From Aquarana catesbeiana (lineage: Eukaryota; Chordata; Amphibia; Anura; Ranidae), in assembly GCF_042186555.1 (NCBI RefSeq), contig NC_133324.1, forward strand, positions 2,026,951-2,090,950: a DNA stretch of 64,000 nucleotides, written 5' to 3'. The stretch's first letter is position 1. Each line of letters starts with the position of its first letter. Under the pieces are notes generated by a model. The model made no database searches. It had not been told where the DNA came from and worked only from the letters and a program-made list of their open reading frames with translations. Made by a program: the position numbers and the translations under genes. Positions 23,312 to 37,100 of this stretch are shown piece after piece.

Positions 23312-24770
23312 ATGGTAAAATGAAATCCCTGCTGTGATCAGATCCCTGCCATGATGAGATCTCTGGTATAACCAGATCCCCAGTATGATGAGATCTCTGG
23401 TATAGTGAGATCTCTGGTATGGTGAAATCCCTGGTATGGTAAGATCCCTGGTATAATGAGATCACTGGTATGATCAGATCTCTGGTATGGTGAGATCTCT
23501 GGTGTGATCAGATCCCTGGTATGATCAGATCTCTGGTATGATCAGATCTCTGGTATGGTGTGATCTCTGGTATGGTGAGATCCCTGGTTTGGTGAGATCT
23601 CTGGTATGGTGAGATCTCTGGTATGGTGAGATCTCTGGTGTGATCAGATCCCTGGTATGATCAGATCTCTGTTATGATCAGATCTCTGGTATGGTGAGAT
23701 CTCTGGTATGGTGAGATCTCTGGTGTGATCAGATCATTGGTATGAGGAGATCTCTGGTTTGGTGAGATCTCTGGTATGGTGAGATCTCTGGTTTGGTGAG
23801 ATCTCTGGTATGATGGGATCTCTGGTATGGTGAGATCTCTGGTATGGTGAGATCTTTGGTGTGATCAGTTCCCTGGTATGATGAGATCTCTGGTTTGGTG
23901 ATATTTTGGTATGGTGAGATTTCTGGTGTGATGACATTTCTGGTATGGTGAGATCTCTGGTGTGATCAGATTATTGGTATGAGGAGATCTCTGGTTTGGT
24001 GAGATCCCTGGTTTGGTGAGATCTCTGGTATGGTGAGATCTCTGGTATGGTGAGATCTCTGGTTTGGTGAGATCTCTGGTATGATGGGATCTCTGGTATG
24101 GTGAGATCTCTGGTATGGTGAGATCTTTGGTGTGATCAGTTCCCTGGTATGATGAGATCTCTGGTTTGGTGATATTTTGGTATGGTGAGATTTCTGATGT
24201 GATGACATTTCTGGTATGGTGAGATCTCTGGTTTGGTGAGATCCCTGTTTTGGTGAGATCTCTGGTTTGGTGAGATCTCTGGTATGGTGAGATCTCTGGT
24301 ATGGTGAGATCTCTGGTATGGTGAGATCTCTGGTTTGGTGAGATTTTTGGTATGGTGAGATTTCTGGTATAAGATTTCTGGAATGGTGAGATCTCTGGTT
24401 TGGTGAGATCCCTGGTATGGTGAGATCTCTGGTATTGTGAGATCTCTGGATTGGTGAGATCTCTGGTATAATGGGATCTCTGGTATGGTGAGATCTCTGG
24501 TATGGTGAGATCTTTGGTGTGATCAGTTCCCTGGTATGCTAAGATCTCTGATATGATCAGATCTCTGGTATGGTGAGATCTCTGGTATGGTGAGATCTCT
24601 GGTATGGTGAGATCCCTGGTTTGGTGAGATCACTGGTATGATCAGATCTCTGGCATGGTGAGATCTCTGGTGTGATCAGATCCCTGGTATGATCAGATCT
24701 CTGGTTTGGTGAGATATCTGGTATTGTGAGATCTCTGGTTTGGTGAGATCTCTGGTAGGATGGGATTCAT
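23312..24770. repeat. 17-bp tandem array (GGTATGGTGAGATCTCT)
   Basis: About 86 copies of a 17-bp unit with variants GGTTTGGTGAGATCTCT and GGTGTGATCAGATCCCT. The palindrome GAGATCTC (or AGATCT) recurs in most units. Groups of variants repeat: the series around 23726-23945 recurs about 232 bp on at 23958-24200. Open frames on the minus strand reading HTRDLTIPEIS-like repeats are by-products. Confidence 0.95.
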
Positions 24771-25186
24771 GATGTAGTGAGGATCTCAAGTATTGAATCG
24801 TCTGTGTGAACTTTGCAGCATTTGTATCCACACAGAATATTCCGGTTGATGTCAGGTGATGGTTAAGTGATGGTGAAGCGATAGTTAAGCAACAGTTAAG
24901 TGATGGTTAAGTGATGGTTAAGTGATGGTTGAGTTACGTTACAGCAAGAAGAATTGGGATTTCCCTCTACGGAAAGATTATTCTGTCATCTGGAAGCTCT
25001 GAGCTCTAATACTATTATCACATCTTGTCATAACTCATCACAATCATTATATACTAGAAGGTTGGAAAGCTTCAATCGTGGCTGGACTCAGGCCTGATTC
25101 TTCCCCAAGGCTGCTCTGGGCAGACACTGCAATTGGAAAGGAAGGTGGGGAGCCAAGCTGGAGCTACGGGGGGGGGGGGGGGATAA
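24771..25186. other. unique spacer with a short 11-bp repeat cluster
   Basis: Non-array sequence. From about 24855 to 24932 a short tandem cluster of about seven GTGATGGTTAA-like 11-mers occurs. A run of 14 or so G residues lies at 25168-25182, just before the 49-bp array. No exon is recognised. Confidence 0.7.
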
Positions 25187-28100
25187 GCAGATCAGATATT
25201 AGGAGAACTGGCAGACAGAGAAGGAGATGGGGGGAGGCAGATCAGATATTAGAGGAAAGGGGAGTCAGAGAAGGAGACGGGGGGGCAGATCAGATATTAG
25301 AGGAAGGGGGAGTCAGAGAAGGAGATGGGGGGGCAGATCAGATATTAGAGGAAAGGGGAGTCAGAGAAGGAGATGGGGGGGCAGATCAGATATTAGAGGA
25401 AAGGGGAGTCAGAGAAGGAGATGGGGGGGCAGATCAGATATTAGAGGAAAGGGGAGTCAGAGAAGGAGATGGGGGGGCAGATCAGATATTAGAGGAAGGG
25501 GGAGTCAGAGAAGGAGATGGGGGGGGGACAGATCAGATATTAGAGGAAGGGGGGGTCAGAGAAGGAGATGGAGGGACAGATCAGATATTAGAGGAAGGGG
25601 GGGGTCAGAGAAGGAGATGGGGGGGCAGATCAGATATTAGAGGAAGGGGGAGTCAGAGAAGGAGATGGGGGGGGGCAGATCAGATATTAGAGGAAGGGGG
25701 AGTCAGAGAAGGAGATGGGGGGACAGATCAGATATTAGAGGAAGGGGGAGTCAGAGAAGGAGATGGGGGGGCAGATCAGATATTAGAGGAAAGGGGAGTC
25801 AGAGAAGGAGATGGGGGGAGGGCAGATCAGATATTAGAGGAAGGGGGGGGTCAGAGAAGGAGATGGAGGGACAGATCAGATATTAGAGGAAGGGGGAGTC
25901 AGAGAAGGAGATGGGGGGGTAGATCAGATATTAGAGGAAGGGGGAGTCAGAGAAGGAGATGGGGGGGGCAGATCAGATATTAGAGGAAGGGGGGAGTCAG
26001 AGAAGGAGATGGGGGGGCAGATCAGATATTAGAGGAAGGGGGGGTCAGAGAAGGAGATGGAGGGACAGATCAGATATTAGAGGAAGGGGGGGTCAGAGAA
26101 GGAGATGGGGGGGCAGATCAGATATTAGAGGAAGGGGGAGTCAGAGAAGGAGATGGGGGGGGCAGATCAGATATTAGAGGAAGGGGGAGTCAGAGAAGGA
26201 GATGGGGGGGGCAGATCAGATATTAGAGGAAGGGGGAGTCAGAGAAGGAGATGGGGGGGGGCAGATCAGATATTAGAGGAAGAGGGGGTCAGAGAAGGAG
26301 ATGGGGGGGGACAGATCAGATATTAGAGGAAGGGGGAGTCAGAGAAGGAGATGGGGGGGCAGATCAGATATTAGAGGAAGGGGGAGTCAGAGAAGGAGAT
26401 GGGGGGGGGGACAGATCAGATATTAGAGGAAGGGGGAGTCAGAGAAGGAGATGGGGGGGACAGATCAGATATTAGAGGAAGGGGGAGTCAGAGAAGGAGA
26501 TGGGGGGGCAGATCAGATATTAGAGGAAGGGGGGGTCAGAGAAGGAGATGGGGGGCAGATCAGATATTAGAGGAAGGGGGGGTCAGAGAAGGAGATGGGG
26601 GGGGCAGATCAGATATTAGAGGAAGGGGGAGTCAGAGAAGGAGATGGGGGGAGGGCAGATCAGATATTAGAGGAAGGGGGAGTCAGAGAAGGAGATGGGG
26701 GGGCAGATCAGATATTAGAGGAAGGGGGGGTCAGAGAAGGAGATGGGGGGACAGATCAGATATTAGAGGAAGGGGGAGTCAGAGAAGGAGATGGGGGGGG
26801 GCAGATCAGATATTAGAGGAAGGGGGAGTCAGAGAAGGAGATGGGGGGGACAGATCAGATATTAGAGGAAGGGGGGGTCAGAGAAGGAGATGGGGGGGGC
26901 AGATCAGATATTAGATGAAGGGGGAGTCAGAGAAGGAGATGGGGGGGCAGATCAGATATTAGAGGAAGGGGGGGTCAGAGAAGGAGATGGGGGGACAGAT
27001 CAGATATTAGAGGAAGGGGGAGTCAGAGAAGGAGATGGGGGGGGGCAGATCAGATATTAGAGGAAGGGGGAGTCAGAGAAGGAGATGGGGGGGCAGATCA
27101 GATATTAGAGGAAGGGGGAGTCAGAGAAGGAGATGGGGGGGCAGATCAGATATTAGAGGAAGGGGGAGTCAGAGAAGGAGATGGGGGGGCAGATCAGATA
27201 TTAGAGGAAGGGGGAGTCAGAGAAGGAGATGGGGGGGGGCAGATCAGATATTAGAGGAAGGGGGGGTCAGAGAAGGAGATGGGGGGGGCAGATCAGATAT
27301 TAGAGGAAGGGGGGGTCAGAGAAGGAGATGGGGGGGGCAGATCAGATATTAGAGGAAGGGGGAGTCAGAGAAGGAGATGGGGGGACAGATCAGATATTAG
27401 AGGAAGGGGGAGTCAGAGAAGGAGATGGGGGGGGGGCAGATCAGATATTAGAGGAAGGGGGGGTCAGAGAAGGAGATGGGGGGGGCAGATCAGATATTAG
27501 AGGAAGGGGGGGTCAGAGAAGGAGATGGGGGGGACAGATCAGATATTAGAGGAAGGGGGAGTCAGAGAAGGAGATGGAGGGACAGATCAGATATTAGAGG
27601 AAGGGGGAGTCAGAGAAGGAGATGGGGGGGCAGATCAGATATTAGAGGAAGGGGGGGTCAGAGAAGGAGATGGGGGGACAGATCAGATATTAGAGGAAGG
27701 GGGAGTCAGAGAAGGAGATGGGGGGGCAGATCAGATATTAGAGGAAGGGGGAGTCAGAGAAGGAGATGGGGGGGCAGATCAGATATTAGAGGAAGGGGGA
27801 GTCAGAGAAGGAGATGGGGGGGCAGATCAGATATTAGATGAAGGGGGAGTCAGAGAAGGAGATGGGGGGGGACAGATCAGATATTAGAGGAAGGGGGAGT
27901 CAGAGAAGGAGATGGGGGGGGGACAGATCAGATATTAGAGGAAGGGGGAGTCAGAGAAGGAGATGGGGGGGCAGATCAGATATTAGATGAAGGGGGAGTC
28001 AGAGAAGGAGATGGGGGGGGACAGATCACATATTAGAGGAAGGGGGAGTCAGAGAAGGAGATGGGGGGGCAGATCAGATATTAGAGGAAGGGGGGGTCAG

Positions 28101-31100
28101 AGAAGGAGATGGGGGGGGCAGATCAGATATTAGAGGAAGGGGGAGTCAGAGAAGGAGATGGGGGGGGCAGATCAGATATTAGAGGAAGGGGGAGTCAGAG
28201 AAGGAGATGGGGGGGGCAGATCAGATATTAGAGGAAGGGGGAGTCAGAGAAGGAGATGGGGGGGCAGATCAGATATTAGATGAAGGGGGAGTCAGAGAAG
28301 GAGATGGGGGGAGGGCAGATCAGATATTAGAGGAAGGGGGAGTCAGAGAAGGAGATGGGGGGACAGATCAGATATTAGAGGAAGGGGGAGTCAGAGAAGG
28401 AGATGGGGGGACAGATCAGATATTAGAGGAAGGGGGAGTCAGAGAAGGAGATGGGGGGGGGCAGATCAGATATTAGAGGAAGGGGGGGTCAGAGAAGGAG
28501 ATGGGGGGGGACAGATCAGATATTAGAGGAAGGGGGGTCAGAGAAGGAGATGGGGGGACAGATCAGATATTAGAGGAAGGGGGAGTCAGAGAAGGAGATG
28601 GGGGGGCAGATCAGATATTAGAGGAAGGGGGAGTCAGAGAAGGAGATGGGGGGGCAGATCAGATATTAGAGGAAGGGGGGGTCAGAGAAGGAGATGGGGG
28701 GCAGATCAGATATTAGAGGAAGGGGGGGTCAGAGAAGGAGATGGGGGGGGCAGATCAGATATTAGAGGAAGGGGGAGTCAGAGAAGGAGATGGGGGGAGG
28801 GCAGATCAGATATTAGAGGAAGGGGGAGTCAGAGAAGGAGATGGGGTGGCAGATCAGATATTAGATGAAGGGGGAGTCAGAGAAGGAGATGGGGGGACAG
28901 ATCAGATATTAGAGGAAGGGGGGGTCAGAGAAGGAGATGGGGGGACAGATCAGATATTAGAGGAAGGGGGGGTCAGAGAAGGAGATGGGGGGGGCAGATC
29001 AGATATTAGAGGAAGGGGGAGTCAGAGAAGGAGATGGGGGGGGCAGATCAGATATTAGAGGAAGGGGGAGTCAGAGAAGGAGATGGGGGGGGCAGATCAG
29101 ATATTAGAGGAAGGGGGAGTCAGAGAAGGAGATGGGGGGGGCAGATCAGATATTAGAGGAAGGGGGGGTCAGAGAAGGAGATGGAGGGACAGATCAGATA
29201 TTAGAGGAAGGGGGAGTCAGAGAAGGAGATGGGGGGGGGCAGATCAGATATTAGAGGAAGGGGGAGTCAGAGAAGGAGATGGGGGGGTAGATCAGATATT
29301 AGAGGAAGGGGGAGTCAGAGAAGGAGATGGGGGGGGGGGCAGATCAGATATTAGAGGAAGGGGGAGTCAGAGAAGGAGATGGGGGGGCAGATCAGATATT
29401 AGAGGAAGGGGGAGTCAGAGAAGGAGATGGGGGGGCAGATCAGATATTAGATGAAGGGGGAGTCAGAGAAGGAGATGGGGGGAGGGCAGATCAGATATTA
29501 GAGGAAGGGGGAGTCAGAGAAGGAGATGGGGGGACAGATCAGATATTAGAGGAAGGGGGAGTCAGAGAAGGAGATGGGGGGACAGATCAGATATTAGAGG
29601 AAGGGGGAGTCAGAGAAGGAGATGGGGGGGGGCAGATCAGATATTAGAGGAAGGGGGAGTCAGAGAAGGAGATGGAGGGACAGATCAGATATTAGAGGAA
29701 GGGGGGTCAGAGAAGGAGATGGGGGGCAGATCAGATATTAGAGGAAAGGGGAGTCAGAGAAGGAGATGGGGGGGCAGATCAGATATTAGAGGAAGGGGGA
29801 GTCAGAGAAGGAGATGGGGGGGCAGATCAGATATTAGAGGAAGGGGGGGTCAGAGAAGGAGATGGGGGGCAGATCAGATATTAGAGGAAGGGGGGGTCAG
29901 AGAAGGAGATGGGGGGGGCAGATCAGATATTAGAGGAAGGGGGAGTCAGAGAAGGAGATGGGGGGAGGGCAGATCAGATATTAGAGGAAGGAGGAGTCAG
30001 AGAAGGAGATGGGGTGGCAGATCAGATATTAGATGAAGGGGGAGTCAGAGAAGGAGATGGGGGGACAGATCAGATATTAGAGGAAGGGGGGGTCAGAGAA
30101 GGAGATGGGGGGACAGATCAGATATTAGAGGAAGGGGGAGTCAGAGAAGGAGATGGGGGGGGGCAGATCAGATATTAGAGGAAGGGGGAGTCAGAGAAGG
30201 AGATGGGGGGGCAGATCAGATATTAGAGGAAGGGGGAGTCAGAGAAGGAGATGGGGGGGCAGATCAGATATTAGAGGAAGGGGGAGTCAGAGAAGGAGAT
30301 GGGGGGGCAGATCAGATATTAGAGGAAGGGGGAGTCAGAGAAGGAGATGGGGGGGCAGATCAGATATTAGAGGAAGGGGGAGTCAGAGAAGGAGATGGGG
30401 GGGGGCAGATCAGATATTAGAGGAAGGGGGGGTCAGAGAAGGAGATGGGGGGGGCAGATCAGATATTAGAGGAAGGGGGGGTCAGAGAAGGAGATGGGGG
30501 GGGCAGATCAGATATTAGAGGAAGGGGGAGTCAGAGAAGGAGATGGGGGGACAGATCAGATATTAGAGGAAGGGGGAGTCAGAGAAGGAGATGGGGGGGG
30601 GGCAGATCAGATATTAGAGGAAGGGGGGGTCAGAGAAGGAGATGGGGGGGGCAGATCAGATATTAGAGGAAGGGGGGGTCAGAGAAGGAGATGGGGGGGA
30701 CAGATCAGATATTAGAGGAAGGGGGAGTCAGAGAAGGAGATGGAGGGACAGATCAGATATTAGAGGAAGGGGGAGTCAGAGAAGGAGATGGGGGGGCAGA
30801 TCAGATATTAGAGGAAGGGGGGGTCAGAGAAGGAGATGGGGGGACAGATCAGATATTAGAGGAAGGGGGAGTCAGAGAAGGAGATGGGGGGGCAGATCAG
30901 ATATTAGAGGAAGGGGGAGTCAGAGAAGGAGATGGGGGGGCAGATCAGATATTAGAGGAAGGGGGAGTCAGAGAAGGAGATGGGGGGGCAGATCAGATAT
31001 TAGATGAAGGGGGAGTCAGAGAAGGAGATGGGGGGGGACAGATCAGATATTAGAGGAAGGGGGAGTCAGAGAAGGAGATGGGGGGGGGACAGATCAGATA

Positions 31101-34100
31101 TTAGAGGAAGGGGGAGTCAGAGAAGGAGATGGGGGGGCAGATCAGATATTAGATGAAGGGGGAGTCAGAGAAGGAGATGGGGGGGGACAGATCAGATATT
31201 AGAGGAAGGGGGAGTCAGAGAAGGAGATGGGGGGGCAGATCAGATATTAGAGGAAGGGGGGGTCAGAGAAGGAGATGGGGGGGGCAGATCAGATATTAGA
31301 GGAAGGGGGAGTCAGAGAAGGAGATGGGGGGGGCAGATCAGATATTAGAGGAAGGGGGAGTCAGAGAAGGAGATGGGGGGGGCAGATCAGATATTAGAGG
31401 AAGGGGGAGTCAGAGAAGGAGATGGGGGGGCAGATCAGATATTAGATGAAGGGGGAGTCAGAGAAGGAGATGGGGGGAGGGCAGATCAGATATTAGAGGA
31501 AGGGGGAGTCAGAGAAGGAGATGGGGGGACAGATCAGATATTAGAGGAAGGGGGAGTCAGAGAAGGAGATGGGGGGACAGATCAGATATTAGAGGAAGGG
31601 GGAGTCAGAGAAGGAGATGGGGGGGGGCAGATCAGATATTAGAGGAAGGGGGGGTCAGAGAAGGAGATGGGGGGGGACAGATCAGATATTAGAGGAAGGG
31701 GGGTCAGAGAAGGAGATGGGGGGACAGATCAGATATTAGAGGAAGGGGGAGTCAGAGAAGGAGATGGGGGGGGCAGATCAGATATTAGAGGAAGGGGAGT
31801 CAGAGAAGGAGATGGGGGGGCAGATCAGATATTAGAGGAAGGGGGAGTCAGAGAAGGAGATGGGGGGGGCAGATCAGATATTAGAGGAAGGGGGAGTCAG
31901 AGAAGGAGATGGGGGGACAGATCAGATATTAGAGGAAGGGGGAGTCAGAGAAGGAGATGGGGGGGGCAGATCAGATATTAGAGGAAGGGGAGTCAGAGAA
32001 GGAGATGGGGGGGCAGATCAGATATTAGAGGAAGGGGGAGTCAGAGAAGGAGATGGGGGGGGCAGATCAGATATTAGAGGAAGGGGGAGTCAGAGAAGGA
32101 GATGGGGGGACAGATCAGATATTAGAGGAAGGGGAGTCAGAGAAGGAGATGGGGGGGCAGATCAGATATTAGAGGAAGGGGGGGTCAGAGAAGGAGATGG
32201 GGGGACAGATCAGATATTAGAGGAAGGGGGGGGTAAGAGAAGGAGATGGGGGGGGCAGATCAGATATTAGAGGAAGGGGGGTCAGAGAAGGAGATGGGGG
32301 GGCAGATCAGATATTAGAGGAAGGGGGGGTCAGAGAAGGAGATGGGGGGGGCAGATCAGATATTAGAGGAAGGGGGGGTCAGAGAAGGAGATGGGGGGAC
32401 CGATCAGATATTAGAGGAAGGGGGGGTAAGAGAAGGAGATGGGGGGGACAGATCAGATATTAGAGGAAGGGGGGTCAGAGAAGGAGATGGGGGGGCAGAT
32501 CAGATATTAGAGGAAGGGGAGTCAGAGAAGGAGATGGGGGGGCAGATCAGATATTAGAGGAAGGGGGAGTCAGAGAAGGAGATGGGGGGGGCAGATCAGA
32601 TATTAGAGGAAGGGGGAGTCAGAGAAGGAGATGGGGGGGGGCAGATCAGATATTAGAGGAAGGGGGAGTCAGAGAAGGAGATGGGGGGACAGATCAGATA
32701 TTAGAGGAAGGGGGGGTAAGAGAAGGAGATGGGGGGGGCAGATCAGATATTAGAGGAAGGGGGGGTAAGAGAAGGAGATGGGGGGGGCAGATCAGATATT
32801 AGAGGAAGGGGGTGTCAGAGAAGGAGATGGGGGGGCAGATCAGATATTAGAGGAAGGGGAGTCAGAGAAGGAGATGGGGCGGGGGCAGATCAGATATTAG
32901 AGGAAGGGGGGAGTCAGAGAAGGAGATGGGGGGGCAGATCAGATATTAGAGGAAGGGGGAGTCAGAGAAGGAGATGGGGGGGGCAGATCAGATATTAGAG
33001 GAAGGGGGGGTCAGAGAAGGAGATGGAGGGACAGATCAGATATTAGAGGAAGGAGGAGTCAGAGAAGGAGATGGGGGGGGGCAGATCAGATATTAGAGGA
33101 AGGGGGAGTCAGAGAAGGAGATGGGGGGGGGCAGATCAGATATTAGAGGAAGGGGGGTCAGAGAAGGAGATGGGGGGGCAGATCAGATATTAGAGGAAGG
33201 GGGAGTCAGAGAAGGAGATGGGGGGACAGATCAGATATTAGAGGAAGGAGGAGTCAGAGAAGGAGATGGGGGGGGCAGATCAGATATTAGAGGAAGGGGG
33301 AGTCAGAGAAGGAGATGGGGGGGCAGATCAGATATTAGAGGAAGGAGGAGTCAGAGAAGGAGATGGGGGGGCAGATCAGATATTAGAGGAAGGGGGAGTC
33401 AGAGAAGGAGATGGGGGGGGGCAGATCAGATATTAGAGGAAGGGGGAGTCAGAGAAGGAGATGGGGGGGGGCAGATCAGATATTAGAGGAAGGGGGAGTC
33501 AGAGAAGGAGATGGGGGGGCAGATCAGATATTAGAGGAAGGGGAGTCAGAGAAGGAGATGGGGGGGGGGAGATCAGATATTAGAGGAAGGGGGAGTCAGA
33601 GAAGGAGATGGGGGGGTAGATCAGATATTAGAGGAAGGAGGAGTCAGAGAAGGAGATGGGGGGGGGGGGCAGATCAGATATTAGAGGAAGGGGGGGTCAG
33701 AGAAGGAGATGGGGGGGCAGATCAGATATTAGAGGAAGGGGGGGTCAGAGAAGGAGATGGGGGGCAGATCAGATATTAGAGGAAGGGGGGGTCAGAGAAG
33801 GAGATGGGGGGGCAGATCAGATGTTAGAGGAAGGGGGGGTCAGAGAAGGAGATGGGGGGACAGATCAGATATTAGAGGAAGGGGGAGTCAGAGAAGGAGT
33901 TGGGGGGGCAGATCAGATATTAGAGGAAGGGGGAGTCAGAGAAGGAGATGGGGGGGGCAGATCAGATATTAGAGGAAGGGGGAGTCAGAGAAGGAGATGG
34001 GGGGGGCAGATCAGATATTAGAGGAAGGGGGAGTCAGAGAAGGAGATGGGGGGGCAGATCAGATATTAGATGAAGGGGGAGTCAGAGAAGGAGATGGGGG

Positions 34101-37100
34101 GGGGGGGCAGATCAGATATTAGAGGAAGGGGGAGTCAGAGAAGGAGATGGGGGGGCAGATCAGATATTAGAGGAAGGAGGAGTCAGAGAAGGAGATGGGG
34201 GGGGACAGATCAGATATTAGAGGAAGGGGGAGTCAGAGAAGGAGATGGGGGGGGGCAGATCAGATATTAGAGGAAGGGGGGTCAGAGAAGGAGATGGGGG
34301 GGGCAGATCAGATATTAGAGGAAGGGGGGTCAGAGAAGGAGATGGGGGGCAGATCAGATATTAGAGGAAGGGGGGGTCAGAGAAGGAGATGGGGGGGGGC
34401 AGATCAGATATTAGAGGAAGGGGGAGTCAGAGAAGGAGATGGGGGGGCAGATCAGATATTAGAGGAAGGAGGAGTCAGAGAAGGAGATGGGGGGGGGCAG
34501 ATCAGATATTAGAGGAAGGGGGGTCAGAGAAGGAGATGGGGGGCAGATCAGATATTAGAGGAAGGGGGGGTCAGAGAAGGAGATGGGGGGGGCAGATCAG
34601 ATATTAGAGGAAGGGGGAGTCAGAGAAGGAGATGGGGGGGGCAGATCAGATATTAGAGGAAGGGGGGGTAAGAGAAGGAGATGGGGGGGCAGATCAGATA
34701 TTAGAGGAAGGGGGGTCAGAGAAGGAGATGGGGGGGGCAGATCAGATATTAGAGGAAGGGGGGTCAGAGAAGGAGATGGGGGGCAGATCAGATATTAGAG
34801 GAAGGGGGGGTCAGAGAAGGAGATGGGGGGGGCAGATCAGATATTAGAGGAAGGGGGAGTCAGAGAAGGAGATGGGGGGGGCAGATCAGATATTAGAGGA
34901 AGGGGGAGTCAGAGAAGGAGATGGGGGGGGCAGATCAGATATTAGAGGAAGGGGGGAGTCAGAGAAGGAGATGGGGGGGCAGATCAGATATTAGAGGAAG
35001 GGGGAGTCAGAGAAGGAGATGGGGGGGCAGATCAGATATTAGAGGAAGGGGGAGTCAGAGAAGGAGATGGGGGGGCAGATCAGATATTAGAGGAAGGGGG
35101 GGTCAGAGAAGGAGATGGGGGGGGCAGATCAGATATTAGAGGAAGGGGGAGTCAGAGAAGGAGATGGGGGGACAGATCAGATATTAGAGGAAGGGGGAGT
35201 CAGAGAAGGAGATGGGGGGGGCAGATCAGATATTAGAGGAAGGGGGGGTCAGAGAAGGAGATGGGGGGACAGATCAGATATTAGAGGAAGGGGGAGTCAG
35301 AGAAGGAGATGGGGGGACAGATCAGATATTAGAGGAAGGGGGAGTCAGAGAAGGAGATGGGGGGGGCAGATCAGATATTAGAGGAAGGGGGGGTCAGAGA
35401 AGGAGATGGGGGGACAGATCAGATATTAGAGGAAGGGGGAGTCAGAGAAGGAGATGGGGGGGGGGCAGATCAGATATTAGAGGAAGGGGGGGTCAGAGAA
35501 GGAGATGGGGGGGCAGATCAGATATTAGAGGAAGGGGGGGGTAAGAGAAGGAGATGGGGGGGGCAGATCAGATATTAGAGGAAGGGGGAGTCAGAGAAGG
35601 AGAAGGGGGGGCAGATCAGATATTAGAGGAAGGGGGGGTAAGAGAAGGAGATGGGGGGGGCAGATCAGATATTAGAGGAAGGGGGAGTCAGAGAAGGAGA
35701 TGGGGGGGCAGATCAGATATTAGAGGAAGGGGGGGGTAAGAGAAGGAGATGGGGGGGGCAGATCAGATATTAGAGGAAGGGGGAGTCAGAGAAGGAGAAG
35801 GGGGGGCAGATCAGATATTAGAGGAAGGGGGAGTCAGAGAAGGAGATGGGGGGGGCAGATCAGATATTAGAGGAAGGGGGAGTCAGAGAAGGAGATGGGG
35901 GGGGGCAGATCAGATATTAGAGGAAGGGGGGGTCAGAGAAGGAGATGGGGGGGGCAGATCAGATATTAGAGGAAGGGGGGGTCAGAGAAGGAGATGGGGG
36001 GACAGATCAGATATTAGAGGAAGGAGGAGTCAGAGAAGGAGATGGGGGGCAGATCAGATATTAGAGGAAGGGGGGGTCAGAGAAGGAGATGGGGGGACAG
36101 ATCAGATATTAGAGGAAGGGGGGTCAGAGAAGGAGATGGGGGGCAGATCAGATATTAGAGGAAGGGGGAGTCAGAGAAGGAGATGGGGGGGGCAGATCAG
36201 ATATTAGAGGAAGGGGGAGTCAGAGAAGGAGATGGGGGGGGGCAGATCAGATATTAGAGGAAGGGGGAGTCAGAGAAGGAGATGGGGGGGGGCAGATCAG
36301 ATATTAGAGGAAGGGGGAGTCAGAGAAGGAGATGGGGGGGCAGATCAGATATTAGAGGAAGGGGGAGTCAGAGAAGGAGATGGGGGGGGGACAGATCAGA
36401 TATTAGAGGAAGGGGGAGTCAGAGAAGGAGATGGGGGGGCAGATCAGATATTAGAGGAAGGGGGAGTCAGAGAAGGAGATGGGGGGGGCAGATCAGATAT
36501 TAGAGGAAGGGGGAGTCAGAGAAGGAGATGGGGGGGGCAGATCAGATATTAGAGAAAGGGGGGGTCAGAGAAGGAGATGGGGGGGCAGATCAGATATTAG
36601 AGGAAGGGGGAGTCAGAGAAGGAGATGGGGGGGGCAGATCAGATATTAGAGGAAGGGGGAGTCAGAGAAGGAGATGGGGGGGCAGATCAGATATTAGAGG
36701 AAGGGGGAGTCAGAGAAGGAGATGGGGGGGGGCAGATCAGATATTAGAGGAAGGGGGAGTCAGAGAAGGAGATGGGGGGGCAGATCAGATATTAGAGGAA
36801 GGGGGAGTCAGAGAAGGAGATGGGGGGGGCAGATCAGATATTAGAGGAAGGGGGAGTCAGAGAAGGAGATGGGGGGGGCAGATCAGATATTAGAGAAAGG
36901 GGGGGTCAGAGAAGGAGATGGGGGGGCAGATCAGATATTAGAGGAAGGGGGGGTCAGAGAAGGAGATGGGGGGGGCAGATCAGATATTAGAGGAAGGGGG
37001 AGTCAGAGAAGGAGATGGGGGGGGCAGATCAGATATTAGAGGAAGGGGGAGTCAGAAAAGGATATGGGGGGGGTAGATCAGATATTAGAGGAAGGAGGAG

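Noticed and set aside
23312..24770. CRISPR-like array of short regular repeats
   Set aside because: There are no unique spacers; the whole unit repeats. The same holds for all other arrays here, and the DNA is vertebrate.
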